Assembly: GCF_022539505.1 (NCBI RefSeq)
Contig: NC_061510.1
Span: 96,488,292-96,552,291, forward strand
Source: Lolium rigidum
Lineage: Eukaryota; Streptophyta; Magnoliopsida; Poales; Poaceae
Reading direction: 5' to 3'
Length of the DNA: 64,000 nt
The number at the start of each line of letters is the position of its first letter. Position 1 is the first letter of the stretch. The position numbers were made by a program, and so were the translations under genes. Below are positions 1-12,103 of the stretch, one piece after another. Under the pieces are notes generated by a model. It ran no database searches. It was not told where the DNA came from and worked only from the letters and a program-made list of their open reading frames with translations.

Positions 1-236
1 AGGGGTAGGGGAAATGAAAGCCACTCTCTCCTCTGTCCGTGAAGTTTGAACCCCACCTAAAATTACTATTTACACGAAGGATGTCTGGACACTGAGGGTG
101 GACACTCGCTCGCGCACGACGGCACGAGGCATCTAATCAGGATCGCACGGGCGAGAAGGGTGACTTCGCGTTAATCCAAAACAAGGTCAAGGTATAGTTA
201 GAATTCAAGATAATTTAAAAAAATGACCGGTTCGAA

Positions 237-2287
237 AAATATATATACCATTTGCATCCATCTTGCTATACGAGTCAAAGGATTTTGTTGGTGGAATGGT
301 CAAACAAAATTCACAACAAAGATGGGAGAGAGAAGGGCCGGATGACAAGGACGCAACGGCGACGCTCATCCACTTCCCCGCACAAACAGCCCAAAACGTC
401 TCCCTGCACACCGGGTCCCATCCCCCCACGTCAGCGTCGCGGCCCGCCACACCATGAGTTGTTTATCCACTTGGACACTTGGGCCGTCGTGGGCGGATGC
501 TCGAGAATCCCCGCCCTCCGCCACTCCCGCGCGCTCCACTCTCCGCCGTCCGTTCCCGTTCGCCGCCCTCCTCCTCCACCACCACCACCCTCGCCGTCGT
601 CGCTTCTTTCTTTAATCAATCAAATCCTCCACGAATTCCGATCCCCACTAATCCCACCGGTGATCCCTTTCCCTTACGCTAACCATGAACAGTCGTCGCC
701 GCGACTCCTCCACCACCACGCCCAATCGCTCTCCTCCCTGCGGCTTTACCGGCGCCTTTTCTTCTTCTCCTTCCTGGCGTTCCGTTCGGGCTTGGTCGTC
801 CTTTGTGGGTTTGATTTGACCGCCTCCACCTCTTGAGCCGGTCGAGCTGTTCTTGGCTTGCTGGCTCCTGGCTCATCGGTGTTCTCGCGTTCGTTCCGGG
901 ATTATTGGCAGCACACTTTACTTATCCTGTTATTATCCAGGTATGTGCCTACCTCTCCGCGGAAAAAACTTTCTATTATTTTTTTTTTACTTTTGCTGTG
1001 ATGTTGTCGTTCTAGTTTTGGAGCGATGTTGCTTTTTTGCTTATCTGGGCTCAAGTTAATCGCTTTCTTGCTTATGTGTCTGATATCTTCGTCTTCCGTG
1101 CATGCCTATAAATGGAAGTTTTTGTTGCTATTGGCTTGTTGCCGCGCATGGGCTCAATCATTGGAACAGTTTTGATCAGTTCAGTGTGTGCTGATAAGTA
1201 CTGATATTTGGGTGCGGGGCTTGCACCGGAGGATTACGTGCTATTTTCGGCTGTGCCAGAGCAAAGTTCATATTAGACAGTTACTAGGGGCGGGTCCTTG
1301 TTAGTAGCTGTCAACTGTCATAGATGAAAGTGTACAGTCATCAGTAGAAAGTTCCAAAGGAGAAAAGGGGCGCAAAAGCTCAAAAAAGGGAGAACTTCAA
1401 AAATCGTAAAACAGTCAGAAACTTAGAACCATGCGGCTTAAGCTCAAGCCATTTGACAGAAAGTTCATACTCATGACCCGGTCTGTTCATCTCAGTGATT
1501 TGACATTTATAACCAAGTGATCAAACTTTGAATGGCAAACCTGAAGTGACTTTTTGCAGTAGGAAAAAATTGCTTTGTGTGGCACTTATAGCTCTGAGAA
1601 CACAACAAGGTGCTTAAACTTACCTAATGTTACATCTTTATGATGCCTTAGAGTAGTCATGATGTGGATTAGTTCTCTAAAATGGGCTTTAACCCACTAA
1701 CCCAGCTGTTTGTGAAGGCTCATGGTAGCCATGAAATCAAGTTTACCATGTCATGATCCCGCAGTAATGGAGGTTGCGGTAAAAACCAATAAAAATTCCA
1801 TGTAGATCTGTAGATGTGAGCACCCCTGGTCCTGTCACAACTCCGATAAAAAGATGCCTGGCTCCTGTTCTTGTATTCCCCAAACAGACTTTCTGGATAC
1901 CTTTCACTTAGGATTCTTAGAGGTGTTGAGTCGTTACATTTTCCTTATCAAGATACAATCCTGCTTACTGATATCTCATTGATATCACCTAACCTGTGGT
2001 CATCTTTGCACTACAGTTCTGCTCTCTGCGCTCCATGTAACAAGTTTGTAGGTAGGTCCATAGCTGCACTGCCAGCGAGCACAGTGATCTTTACTAAGAT
2101 GCCACATTGGTGATTGTTGTAATTATATTGTTCAAAGGTTATATAAAGGGGATTTTTAAGAAAATCAATACATATTCGTGACATCAGATAGTGATTATGG
2201 AAGGTACATTAATCAGGACAATTTGACTCAAAACGGGGCAATGAGCAAAATGATTCTTTAACCGCACGTCACAGTGTCTTTGCCGAT
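237..2287 (+). promoter_or_regulatory. Promoter, 5' leader exon and leader intron of the FAR1-family gene
   Basis: An A+T-rich TATA-like run lies near 239-249. It is followed by a GC- and pyrimidine-rich stretch (about 480-840) of the kind seen in grass 5' untranslated exons. A consensus splice donor, CCAG/GTATGT, sits at 940/941. The first in-frame ATG of the FAR1 protein is at 2288, so the leader contains an intron of about 1.2-1.3 kb. The acceptor is not fixed; AG candidates occur between about 2186 and 2220. Several short upstream open frames exist in the leader, and none resembles a protein. The transcription start is inferred, not seen. Confidence 0.55.
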
Positions 2288-5189
2288 ATGGAGGCTTCAT
2301 CTCATGATCCAGCAGCAGAAAAATTAATTGGACATGAAGATGATACAGAATTAACGCCTTGTGAAGGTATGGAATTTGAGTCGGAAGATGCTGCAAGGGA
2401 TTTTTACAGCTTGTATGCAAGACAAGCAGGTTTTCGAATTCGGATCAGCAGGTATACTCGCTCTCGACGTGATAACTCAATCATTTCTCGCCGTATTGTA
2501 TGCTCAAGGGAAGGATTTCATGAAACTCGGAACTGTGAAAGCCTCCACCCGGACAAAAAACAGCAAGAAAGGACAGGTGCTAGAGTTGGTTGCAAGGCTA
2601 TGATAATGGTTAAGAAAATTGGTCCTGGTAAATGGGTAGTTACCAAATTTGTGAAGAATCATAATCATGGATCAGTTCCACCAAGAAAACATGACATTAG
2701 GTCAGCAGATCAGGACCTCAATCCAATTGAAAATCCACATTCTAATGATGTGGAACCTGTTGAGGAGCCGGTTGAGGGTATGGAATTTGACTCTGAAGAA
2801 GCTGCGAAATCGTTCTATATAAACTATGCAAGGCTTAATGGTTTTCGTGCACGTATTAGCAGGTACTGCCGTTCAAGGCGTGATAACTCAATCATTTCTC
2901 GCCAGATTGTGTGCTCCAAGGAAGGCTTTCGCGAGGTTCGAGCCAAGAAAGAGATTACAGACGATGGGAAAACGAAGCGACCAAGAATGATAACTAGAGT
3001 TGGTTGCAAAGCTATGATTGTAGTCAAAAAGATGAACTCTGGAAAATGGATGGTATCTAAATTTGAAAAGGAGCATAACCACTCGTTATCTTCTAAACTG
3101 GCCCCTAATACATCAAACATTACTTCTGAAGAAGTTGCTGAATTTACGGGAATGTGTTCAGATCCAAATGAAGTGAAGGCTGAAAGATATAATGCGGAAA
3201 TTCAATGTAATTCTACAGATTCACTTACTGTACTTTACAATAACTTATGTCAGGAGGCTATTAAATTTGCAAAAGAGGGGTCAGTCACAGAAGATATTTA
3301 CCATGTGGCGATGTCTGCTTTGAAAGAAGCTGCAGTGAAGGTTGCTCAAGTCAAAAGTTGTCACCCAGTAATGCCACAGCATGGCTTTTCTGGTAGCGAA
3401 AACAAACACAAGATCCTACAGGTGAAAACTATGGATGCTTCGCAATGTTCAGATGAGGTCAGAAAGAAAATAACATTTCCACAGCTCAAGCTTTTTCAAG
3501 AGCCTACCTCCAATCTAGTGCTTGTACCTACCAACCCTTCGACTGATTCAGGCACTAATTCTAACAACAGTGCTCAGTTATCATGTGCTTTCCCCGCAAA
3601 TGGTAAATACCGTATGAATAAAAAAATATAAAAATTAGTCCGGTGGTCTTTACTAATAACACTTTTTTCTATAACAACTGCTGCATGTTCCATCAATAGA
3701 GGGGCAAGGCAGGGATGGATTAGAACGTTCTTATTTGCATGCTGAGAACAAAAAACATGACTCTTCCCAGAAATATCAGGTTACCTCGCCAACTTCCAAA
3801 TCATTGTCAGAGATTTCCTAACAATCCAGCAATATTTGGTTTTTCTTACTGGGCCACAAGGTTCTTATTTGTTGTTCTACCTGCAGAATTTCACTTCCAA
3901 TCGAGCAACACAAGGAAATCATGCAAGTCTTCGTGGACCTTCTGAAGAAACTGGTGTTGCTATTCCTGCAATACCTCTGACGCTGTACATGCCTATGATG
4001 AGGAATTCACCTGGAGGTTCTGCTGGTTATGTTCCATTTTCTTGTGCTGATTACAGAATAAAATTGCAAATTCATATTCCCAGATGAAAGTATCATCCAC
4101 GTTATCACTTTAGTTTTAAGGTATTTTTAAAATGGATTTTTGAAGGAAAATAGGATGCGCGTTCCTTTGCTACAAATGGTGGCAAAGACTATTTTCCTAT
4201 AGGGATCCTAACCTCCGAAATTCATATATTTTATTTTGTTGCAAACAGAGCCATGGACAAATTGATAAGTGATGTCAGAAATGAGAAAGTGATTTTCAAC
4301 ATTTTGCAATCCGTGTTTTCATTCTTTAATATGGATATCCAGAATATTGAACTATATATTACAGCTTTTTGAATAGTTTGTTTTAGTTTCAGTGTTGAGT
4401 CCTGGACATGATAAAAATGGACCATTGCAAATTTAAAAGGTTTCTGTCTTTGGATCTCTATAGTTTCATACTATTGCAGATAGCTCTAAAAACTAGTTAT
4501 ACTGTTTCTCATGAATCAATGGGTATAGCTATTCTTTTCAGGCTTTCACATGTGCATTTTAGACTTGCCAACTTCTGTTTCATTTGCCTACTAAAACGCT
4601 ATTTTTTATTTGAAGCTTGAATGCTATGGCTATGGTTCTGTGCCTTAATATATCGGTACCTGCAGTCAGGGGATTCTCTGATATAGGTTCGTTTCTTTGG
4701 GCTACAGATGGACAGTACAAAGTGTTGGCTGCACCTATCGAAGCAGTTCCGATTTCATACCGTCCTGCGGAACCCATCAGACAGCCAAAAAGAAGTTACG
4801 GTAATTTAGGCCCATTGCCAGGTGTTATGTCTGAACTGACCAGGCGAGGAGAAGGTCCAAACTCTCTAGTACATGCTACAGCTCTTGCTTGTGGTGCTCG
4901 TGTTGTTCCGCTTCAGGAAGCAGCTTCGTTGATCAAGGCCATTGAGTCCAAGATCAGATCTGGAGGGGCCAAGATAGCAAGATTACCTTCAAGCAGCTTG
5001 AGGCATCTACTTCCGGAGGCAGTCTCTATGTCATCTTCTAGTGAAGATGGTGAGGAGAATGACCACAGTGAGCAACTGGCAGTGAATGCCGAAAACTACT
5101 GCCGTGATGATCAGATCTCCAAGGAAATGAAATTGCATGGTGCGCCATCGTCAGAGTTGGAAACTGATTCTGAGAGTGGTTCAACCTGA
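2288..5189 (+). CDS. FAR1/FHY3-family transcription factor with two FAR1 domains and no transposase core
   Basis: FAR1/FHY3 proteins are nuclear DNA-binding regulators derived from Mutator-like transposases and act in light and developmental signalling. I read exons 2288-3602, 3700-3779, 3887-4016 (or 4025) and about 4666-5189; splice phases match throughout and give roughly 680 residues. Two tandem FAR1 domains lie at residues 27-127 and 164-265. Each has the WRKY/GCM1-like zinc ligands (C72, C102, H125, H127; C209, C240, H263, H265) and the shared run SRRDNSIISR. No MULE transposase or SWIM domain follows. The C-terminal exon contains a helix-forming stretch and ends in an acidic, serine-rich tail. 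It therefore resembles the short FAR1-related factors rather than full-length FAR1. The large first exon and the last exon are firm, while the donor at 4016/4025 is a choice between two in-phase sites. Confidence 0.85.
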
Positions 5190-5270
5190 AAATGAAAACC
5201 ATGATACTGCTGATTGCTGACAGATTATAACTGAAGGATCAAAGTTGTCTGAAGATGTACTTTTTTGATT

Positions 5271-5276
5271 AATAAA
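5271..5276 (+). terminator. Polyadenylation signal AATAAA
   Basis: A canonical AATAAA lies 82 bases after the FAR1-family stop codon, at a normal distance for a plant 3' end. T-rich sequence lies just upstream of it. Confidence 0.55.
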
Positions 5277-5299
5277 GCTGTATGAAGATCGAAGCTACC

Positions 5300-6871
5300 C
5301 TGCAATGTTTATACCATAATTTAGAACATTTGTGTATAATTGGTTTAGGATTCTAACCACTTGTCTGAGTTCAATTATAATTGGGTTGGATTTGTAAAAA
5401 AAGGACTGCCCATACAGCATTGGCGGATAATCTGTACATGACCTAAAATTATGGAAAGCAAAGATAATAGAATTTTTATACTTCCATCGATTGTATCTAT
5501 CTGGAGATAACTTTTAGATGTCAATATATTATGATAACATTTATTTTGTAAAAATAAGACTATCAAACTTCGATGATTTTCCTGCTTTGTATCCGTCCTG
5601 TAGCAACCTCTATGTAAACTTAAATATACCAAGTCCAGGATTACAAATTTGTCAAGTGCACAAACATGTCCAGGGTTAGCTGTGCCCTTGAACTGAAATA
5701 ATCAAACTCTGCTTGGAATTGGTTTTGCATCCAACGACTTTCTTTACCATTTTGATGAACTGCTTGTAATTCGTTATAGTATGATTTTTACACATGTCAA
5801 CATCAGCTACTCTAAAAGATGAAGACATGTAACTTAAAGTCTTCAAGCACCCGTGCAAGAGAAAAATCAGCTGTGCTTATTTGTTGGTACAGCAAGATCG
5901 TGTGGAAGAATATGAACTGTAACATGACTTTGGCCTGTGCATTCACCCTAATTGTCAAAAAGTGGTAAATGTTAGCAATTCTTACTTCGCCTGCTAGCAA
6001 GTCTAAATTGGCCAGACTAATATCTCCATTTTGCTGTGACTTGTCGAACAGACATGTTTGCCAACACTTAATGCAGAAATTTAACTTTGATACAACGATC
6101 ATAAAATAAAACTTGTCACGTCAGAAGGTGGCATCTTTTTTGCCACCACAATGCTTACTGCCTTGCTTCCACGCATCTTCATTTCTTGCACAAACAGGCA
6201 CTGATCAACATCACTCTGCCATTTCTGTGTCTGAAAATATCAACACATCTATATCTCGTGCACGCACCGGCTCTATCTTCAAGGAGGCAGCACGGGAAAC
6301 TGAAGTGCTTGTGATTTGTCAAAACTTTGTGCTGTCACCCTGCTAAATTAACATTATCGCTGACTTTTAGCTAACGACATGGCATCACCACGAAAAGGAA
6401 AGCTCGCATTGTCCAAACCATGTTGTACCAAACGTGTACTATTGTCAGTACTGATGTACGGCGAGTACGATTTCTCTTGGCTTTAAAAGTCTATAAGTCT
6501 GACCATCTAAGAAAAAGTCTAAATCTGACCAGCAATTGTTTCAGTTTCATAAAGTTGTTCATCTGATCCTCAACTGTTTATTTCTTTATTATTTTCCGCT
6601 AAGAGCCACTTTGCAATGGTCCTCTGCCAATTTCACTTTGCAATGGTCCTTTGCAACTGTGTATGTGAGCGTCTACGTTTGTACTGTGTTTCTCAAAAAA
6701 AAAAAAAAATTTCGTGCACTTTGATTCCTTTTCCGGTTTGATCATGCTAGGAATGACAGTCCCTATCCAAGCATCTTGCAGCACCAGTACCAGCGCTAGT
6801 GATATATATATGTATTGTCTATTAATATGTTGCCTGATGTGTTTATAAGCTCAGTCACTTATTAAAAAAAA
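5300..6871. other. Intergenic DNA, no gene seen
   Basis: AT-rich single-copy-looking sequence. Open frames on both strands are short, have no recognisable domains and lack splice-compatible neighbours. A 14-base A run near 6695 and a short ATATAT microsatellite near 6803 are the only simple features. Confidence 0.6.
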
Positions 6872-7413
6872 GAAGAAAGTCCACTTCTAGTTTTGAATTC
6901 TCGAGAAAGTTCACATTTTATCCTAAAAATTATTTATAGTTTAGAATGGACCTTGAACTCCTACAATGGTTCACTTTTCAGTCCTCATCGGTTGAGTTGA
7001 GAAAATCGCTAATGTGGGAAGAAGAAACAGTCAACCAACCGAATTGCTTTTGAACCAGAGCAACCCAAGCTAGCTGAGATGTCAAACTCGAACCCAACAT
7101 CTTACTAGAAAAATTAAAACCCTCATTTCCCTAAACCAGTCTTTTGTTCGATTTCTTTGTCTCCCAATTCACTTGAAGCATCGTGCCATGAAGACCTGCT
7201 TGCTTTTACCTATCAACATCATCCTGTTTCTCTGCCCTTGCACCATTGCCTTGAGATTTTGCCACCCATGACAGATATTTGCCTGGCTCAATCGGGATAA
7301 GGACTAAAAGTGAATAATTCCGAGAGTTCAAGGTTCATTCTGAATCAAATGGAAGTTCTAGGACCAAAAATGAACTTTCACTAGAATTCAAGGATCAAAA
7401 GTGGACTTTCTTC
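6872..7413. mobile_element. MITE-like element with about 125-bp terminal inverted repeats
   Basis: The left end (6872 inward, starting GAAGAAAGTCCACTT) matches the reverse complement of the right end (7413 inward) for about 125 bases at roughly 75-80% identity by eye. The middle, about 290 bp, is non-coding. Long inverted repeats and lack of coding fit a non-autonomous Mutator-like or foldback-type DNA transposon. Flanks are A-rich (poly-A left, AAAACAACA right), so the target-site duplication cannot be fixed and the superfamily is left open. Confidence 0.7.
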
Positions 7414-9029
7414 AAAACAACATCTAAGCATCATCATCTCAACTTCAATTTATTATTCATACTGTAAGATAGTGTAATTGAAGTTTTTGTTCCACTTATA
7501 ACTATTTCTATCGTCTATTTTATCATGATTTTTTATAGGAAATATTTTAAAATCAAGAAAATAAAAATTACACCAGGTTTCTGCACCAACACACTCAAGA
7601 GCTATTCATTACAATGAGGAATTAAGAATTCACACAGCCAACTCATTACAAAAGAAATAAAAAAAGAGCAATCAACCAAACTGTTGCGGCAAACATCAAC
7701 ATCAACCACCACCGATGTTAACTACAGGGTAATAGCCTAATAGGAGAGGTACTCCAACAGTAGCGCCTCAAGGAAGGCGACTTTGCACGACAAGGACTTC
7801 GCTTGATCCGACCACGTAGGCTAGATCATGGATTCTTATCACGAAGAGATGTCCAAGCAATCTTCAAGCAATGCTTTCACTAATAAAAAGCCTTATGAAT
7901 GATGACATCACCAAGTTCAACAATGAAGGGCGGACCTAGAGTTTTCACCACTTGCTCCAGAGATCTTTACAAGTCATTCCTTCAACTCTATCCTTTCCTC
8001 CTTGGGAAAAATATCATATTTTAAATTACACCCTCAATTTCTTCGTCATCTTATCGTATTTGAAGAACATTTTATTGCATTAACAATATTTTTTTCAACA
8101 TACTCATGGATATTAACAAACAAAAAATTATTAGGCAAGACATACAAGAAAAAATGAATTCACTTATAAACACAAATTTGTGAATAAATGTACAATAATT
8201 CTCCTTCGAGTAAATATTTCATGCACTTTGTCCTCACCATTTTTAGTCGTCGGTTAAAATTTAGGATACTCTCCTTTAAATTTGAGATTACTTATCCGGA
8301 CTTCCATGCCTTAAAAAAAATATGAACACGACAAAATATTAAGAATATTAAAGTTCATATAAATTTTTCTTTATTATGTTTGTTACTTATCCAAATATTT
8401 TGGTTATGTCGAGCAAAAGTATAGCGATAATTTATTGCTTCGTCAAATAGTACCAATCGTAGAGAATTTTGGGACATTGGATAGCTAGGGGACCACAAGC
8501 ATGAGTCACAAAAAAAAAGTTTACGTCACTTGGTTATGGGAGTGATTATAGGGACCAACAAACTATGTTGGAGTTCTTGTAGCCGTGAATTTGGGTTCTT
8601 AGGTGTCCTTTGAACAAAAAAAAGCTTTGGAATTTTGGGGTATATGATCCGAGAGAAAATATCGTTGGGTGCCATTTGGAACAAAGGAATTGGGAACACC
8701 CATTATTTTAAAGGAGTACATCAAACATGAGGTCATCTGCAATTTATGTACTTTTTCCTCGTGACATCCAAATGATCTCTTGAAGTTTTCATGTAGTTTG
8801 GGTTCCCAAAGGAATATAGGATACATGAGATCCCATTTTTTGAGTTCAGGCTTTACAAACGGGGCAACGATCTTTTGAAGTTTTCACGTGTTTTTGCTTT
8901 ATGTATGAATCTGGGATACATAACATATTAATTTTTCTATGCTTTTCCTATTCCTTGTTGAGTTCAAACGTTACAAATGAGGCACACCGCAGTCCTTCCG
9001 GGAATAAAATTACAAGTGAAAAAACTCAT
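7414..9029. other. AT-rich intergenic DNA, probably degenerate MITE material, no gene
   Basis: No coding potential seen. Around 8580-8830, word pairs such as CCTTTGAACAAA, CATTTGGAACAAAGGAAT and GGAATTTTGG resemble old grass MITEs, but I could not pair two ends. Confidence 0.45.
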
Positions 9030-9145
9030 GAAAAAATTGCACACCTTCAAGGGGTGCAATTTTAGACAACTTTAAGGACAATTTCAGATTGTAGGATTTT
9101 CATAGAAAATTTGGGGGATTTGGGTTTTCAAATACTTAACTTTAT
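9030..9145. repeat. Diverged direct repeat, copy 1 (copy 2 at about 30590-30715)
   Basis: The stretch containing AGATTGTAGGATTTTCAT, then a GGGGGATTTGGG-like run and AATACTTAA, recurs in the same orientation and order at 30590-30715. The two copies lie on opposite sides of the LINE/LTR insertion complex. They were a few hundred bases apart before those insertions. Confidence 0.5.
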
Positions 9146-9162
9146 GTCAAATGCATTCATAT
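9146..9162. repeat. LINE target-site duplication, left copy (right copy 30440-30456)
   Basis: The 17-mer GTCAAATGCATTCATAT is present exactly at 9146-9162 and 30440-30456, flanking the LINE and everything nested in it. Confidence 0.85.
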
Positions 9163-9634
9163 CCTCGAAATAGGCTTTCGCCCCGCTATATTAATATAGC
9201 AACCACACGATACAAGCATGCTGGGGCCGCAGCACAACCAGGCCCAAAAGAAACGGAAGAGAAAGATAAAAGAAAACAAAAGCCGACACCGGTAGCTCGA
9301 CAAGAACGATGACGACCCCGCAACCGCTGCGTCCTCCGGAGAATGCCCACCACACTCCTAGCACCTCGAACCGCCGCATACCAAAACAGCACCTTCAACA
9401 AGGAGAGCGACGACGACGCCGCTGCTGTCCGGAGAACTCCTGGGGTTTCCCCCGGTACACGGAAGGAAATGGAAAGGGGGTACAACCGACGCCCTCCAAG
9501 AAGGCAAGGCGGCACCCTCGGGCGCCACCGCGTCAGAGTCGGATGAGCCGACATGGATTTCTTCCAACCCCAAATCCACCATCCTGGACGATTCGAAGAG
9601 CTCCCCCAACCTACCGCCCACAAACACACGCCCC
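9163..9634 (-). mobile_element. LINE, 3' half (minus strand), split by element A
   Basis: Read on the minus strand the element ends in GCGGGGCGAAAGCCT..TTTCGAG, the same 3' terminus as the LINE tail at 35439-35659. Removing element A and one copy of its GCCCC duplication joins this part to 29681-30439. An open frame then runs across the join, with the residues FKTV leading into GRVFVGGRLGEL. No reverse transcriptase is present, so this is a short or internally deleted non-LTR element. GC content is high and the protein is unrecognised. Confidence 0.65.
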
Positions 9635-10499
9635 TGATACGTCTCCAACGTATCGATAATTTCTTATGTTCCATGCCACATTATTGATGTTATCTACATG
9701 TTTTATGCACACTTTATGTCATATTCGTGCATTTTCTGGAACTAACCTATTAACAAGATGCCGAAGTGCCGATTCTCTGTTTTACTGCCGTTTTTGGTTT
9801 CAGAAATCCTAGTAACGAAATATTCTCGGAATTGGACGAAATCAACGCCCGGGGTCCTATTTTGCCACGAAGCTTACGAAGTCCGAAGAGGAGACGAAGA
9901 GGGGCCACGAGGGGCCACACCCTAGGGCGGCGCGCCCCCCTTGGCCGCGCGGCCCTGTGGTGTGGGGCCCTCGTGCCGCCTCTTGACCTGCCCTTCCGCC
10001 TACAAATAGCCTCCGTTGCGAAACCCCCAGTACCGAGAGCCACGATACGGAAAACCTTCCAGAGACGCCGCCAACGCCGATCCCATCTCGGGGGATCCAG
10101 GAGATCGCCTCCGGCACCTCGCCGGAGAGGGGATTCATCTCCCGGAGGACTCTACGCCGCCATGGTCGCCTCCGGAGTGATGTGTGAGTAGTCTACCCCT
10201 GGACTATGGGTCCATAGCAGTAGCTAGATGGTTGTCTTCTCCCCATTGTGCTTCATTGTCGGATCTTGTGAGCTGCCTAACATGATCAAGATCATCTATC
10301 CGTAATTCTATATGTTGCGTTTGTTGGGATCCGATGAATAGAGAATACTTGTTATGTTGATTATCAAAGTTATATCTATGTGTTGTTTATGATCTTGCAT
10401 GCTCTCCGTTACTAGTAGATGCTCTGGCCAAGTAGATGCTTGTAACTCCAAGAGGGAGTATTTATGCTCGATAGTGGGTTCATGCACTGCATTGACACC
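9635..10499 (+). repeat. Element A 5' LTR, first part
   Basis: It matches the A 3' LTR (28080-28943) at about 97% by eye. It opens with the inverted repeat GATACGT/ACGTATC that marks this family. It is cut at 10499 by N1 and resumes at 17230. Total LTR length without N1 is 1594 bp, against 1596 bp for the 3' copy. Confidence 0.9.
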
Positions 10500-12103
10500 C
10501 GATGGCGTGTATTTCACACGTTCGTTGGGCAACCCCAAGAGGAAGGTATGATGCGCACAGCGAGCAAGTTTTCCCTCCGAAAGAAACCAAGGTTTATCGA
10601 ACCAGGAGGAGCCAAGAAGCACGTTGAAGGTTGATGGCGGCGGGATGTAGTGCGGCGCAACACCAGAGATTCCGGCGCCAACGTGGAACCTGCACAACAC
10701 AACCAAAGTACTTTGCCCCAACGAAACAGTGAGGTTGTCAATCTCACCGGCTTGCTGTAACAAAGGATTAACCGTATTGTGTGGAAGATGATTGTTTGCG
10801 AGAGAAAATAGTAAAAACAAGTATTGCAGCAGATTTGTATTTCGAGTATTAAAGAATGGACCGGGGTCCACGAGTTCACTAGAGGTGTCTCTCCCATAAG
10901 ATAAAAGCATGTTGGGTGAACAAATTACAGTCGGGCAATTGACAAATAGAGAGGGCATAACAATGCACATACATGACATGATAAGTATAGTGAGATTTAA
11001 TTGGGTATTACGACAAAGTACATAGACCGCCATCCAACTGCATCTATGCCTAAAAAGTCCACCTTCGAGGTTATCGTCCGAACCCCCTCCGGTATTAAGT
11101 TGCAAAGCAACGAGACAATTGCATTAAGTATGGTGCGTAATGTAATCAACAACTACATCCTCGGACATAGCGCCAATGTTTTATCCCTAGTGGCAACAAC
11201 ACAAGCACAACCTTAGAACTTTCTGTCATCTGTCCCAGGTGTCAATGCAGGCATGAACCCACTATCGAGCATAAATACTCCCTCTTGGAGTTAAGAGTAA
11301 AAACTTGGCCAGAGCCTCTACTAGTAACGGAGAGCATGCAAGATCATAAACAACACATGTATAATAACTTGATAATTAACATGACATGGTATTCTCTATC
11401 CATCGGATCCCGACAAACACAACATATAGAATTACAGATAGATGATCTTGATCATGTTAGGCAGCTCACAAGATCCAACAATGAAGCACAATGAGGAGAA
11501 GACAACAATATAGCTACTGCTATGGACCCATAGTCCGAGGGTGAACTACTCACTCATCACTCCGGAGGCGACCATGGCGGTGTAGAGTCCTCCGGGAGAT
11601 GAATCCCCTCTCCGGCGGGGTGCCGGAGGAGATCTCCGAATCCCCCGAGATGGGATCGGCGGCGGCGGCGTCTCAGTAAGGTTTTCCGTATCGTGGTTTT
11701 TCGCATCAGGGGTTTCGCGACGGAGGCTTTAAGTACGCGGAAGGGCAGAGTCGGGGGCCTGACGAGGGGCCCACACCACAGGGCGGCACGGGCCCCCCCA
11801 GGGCCGCGCCGCCTTGTGGTGTCGCCACCTCGTGGCCCCACTTCGTATGTTCTTCGGTCTTCTGGAAGCTCCGTGGAAAAATAGGCCCCTGGGTCTTTGT
11901 TTCGTCCAATTCCGAGAATATTTCGTTACTAGGATTTACGAAACCAAAAACAGCAGAAAACGGAGACTGGCACTTCGGCATCTTGTTAATAGGTTAGTTC
12001 CAGAAAATGCACGAATATGACATAAAGTGTGCATAAACATGTAGGTATCATCAATAATATGGCATAGAACATAAGAAATTATCGATACGTCGGAGACGTA
12101 TCA
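10500..12103 (-). repeat. N1 3' LTR
   Basis: 1604 bp. The outer end has C where the family has T (plus-strand reading), so the expected terminal CA reads CG. The change lies in a CTG context (CCTG to CCCG). Confidence 0.85.

Noticed and set aside
252..836. 194-codon open frame in the FAR1 gene leader
   Set aside because: Low-complexity Pro/Ser/Arg product in a pyrimidine-rich untranslated exon, with no domain and a splice donor shortly after. Its length is explained by GC-rich composition.
10308..11105. 265-codon minus-strand frame in the N1 LTR
   Set aside because: LTR sequence without protein similarity. Fragments recur in every LTR copy but with different breaks.
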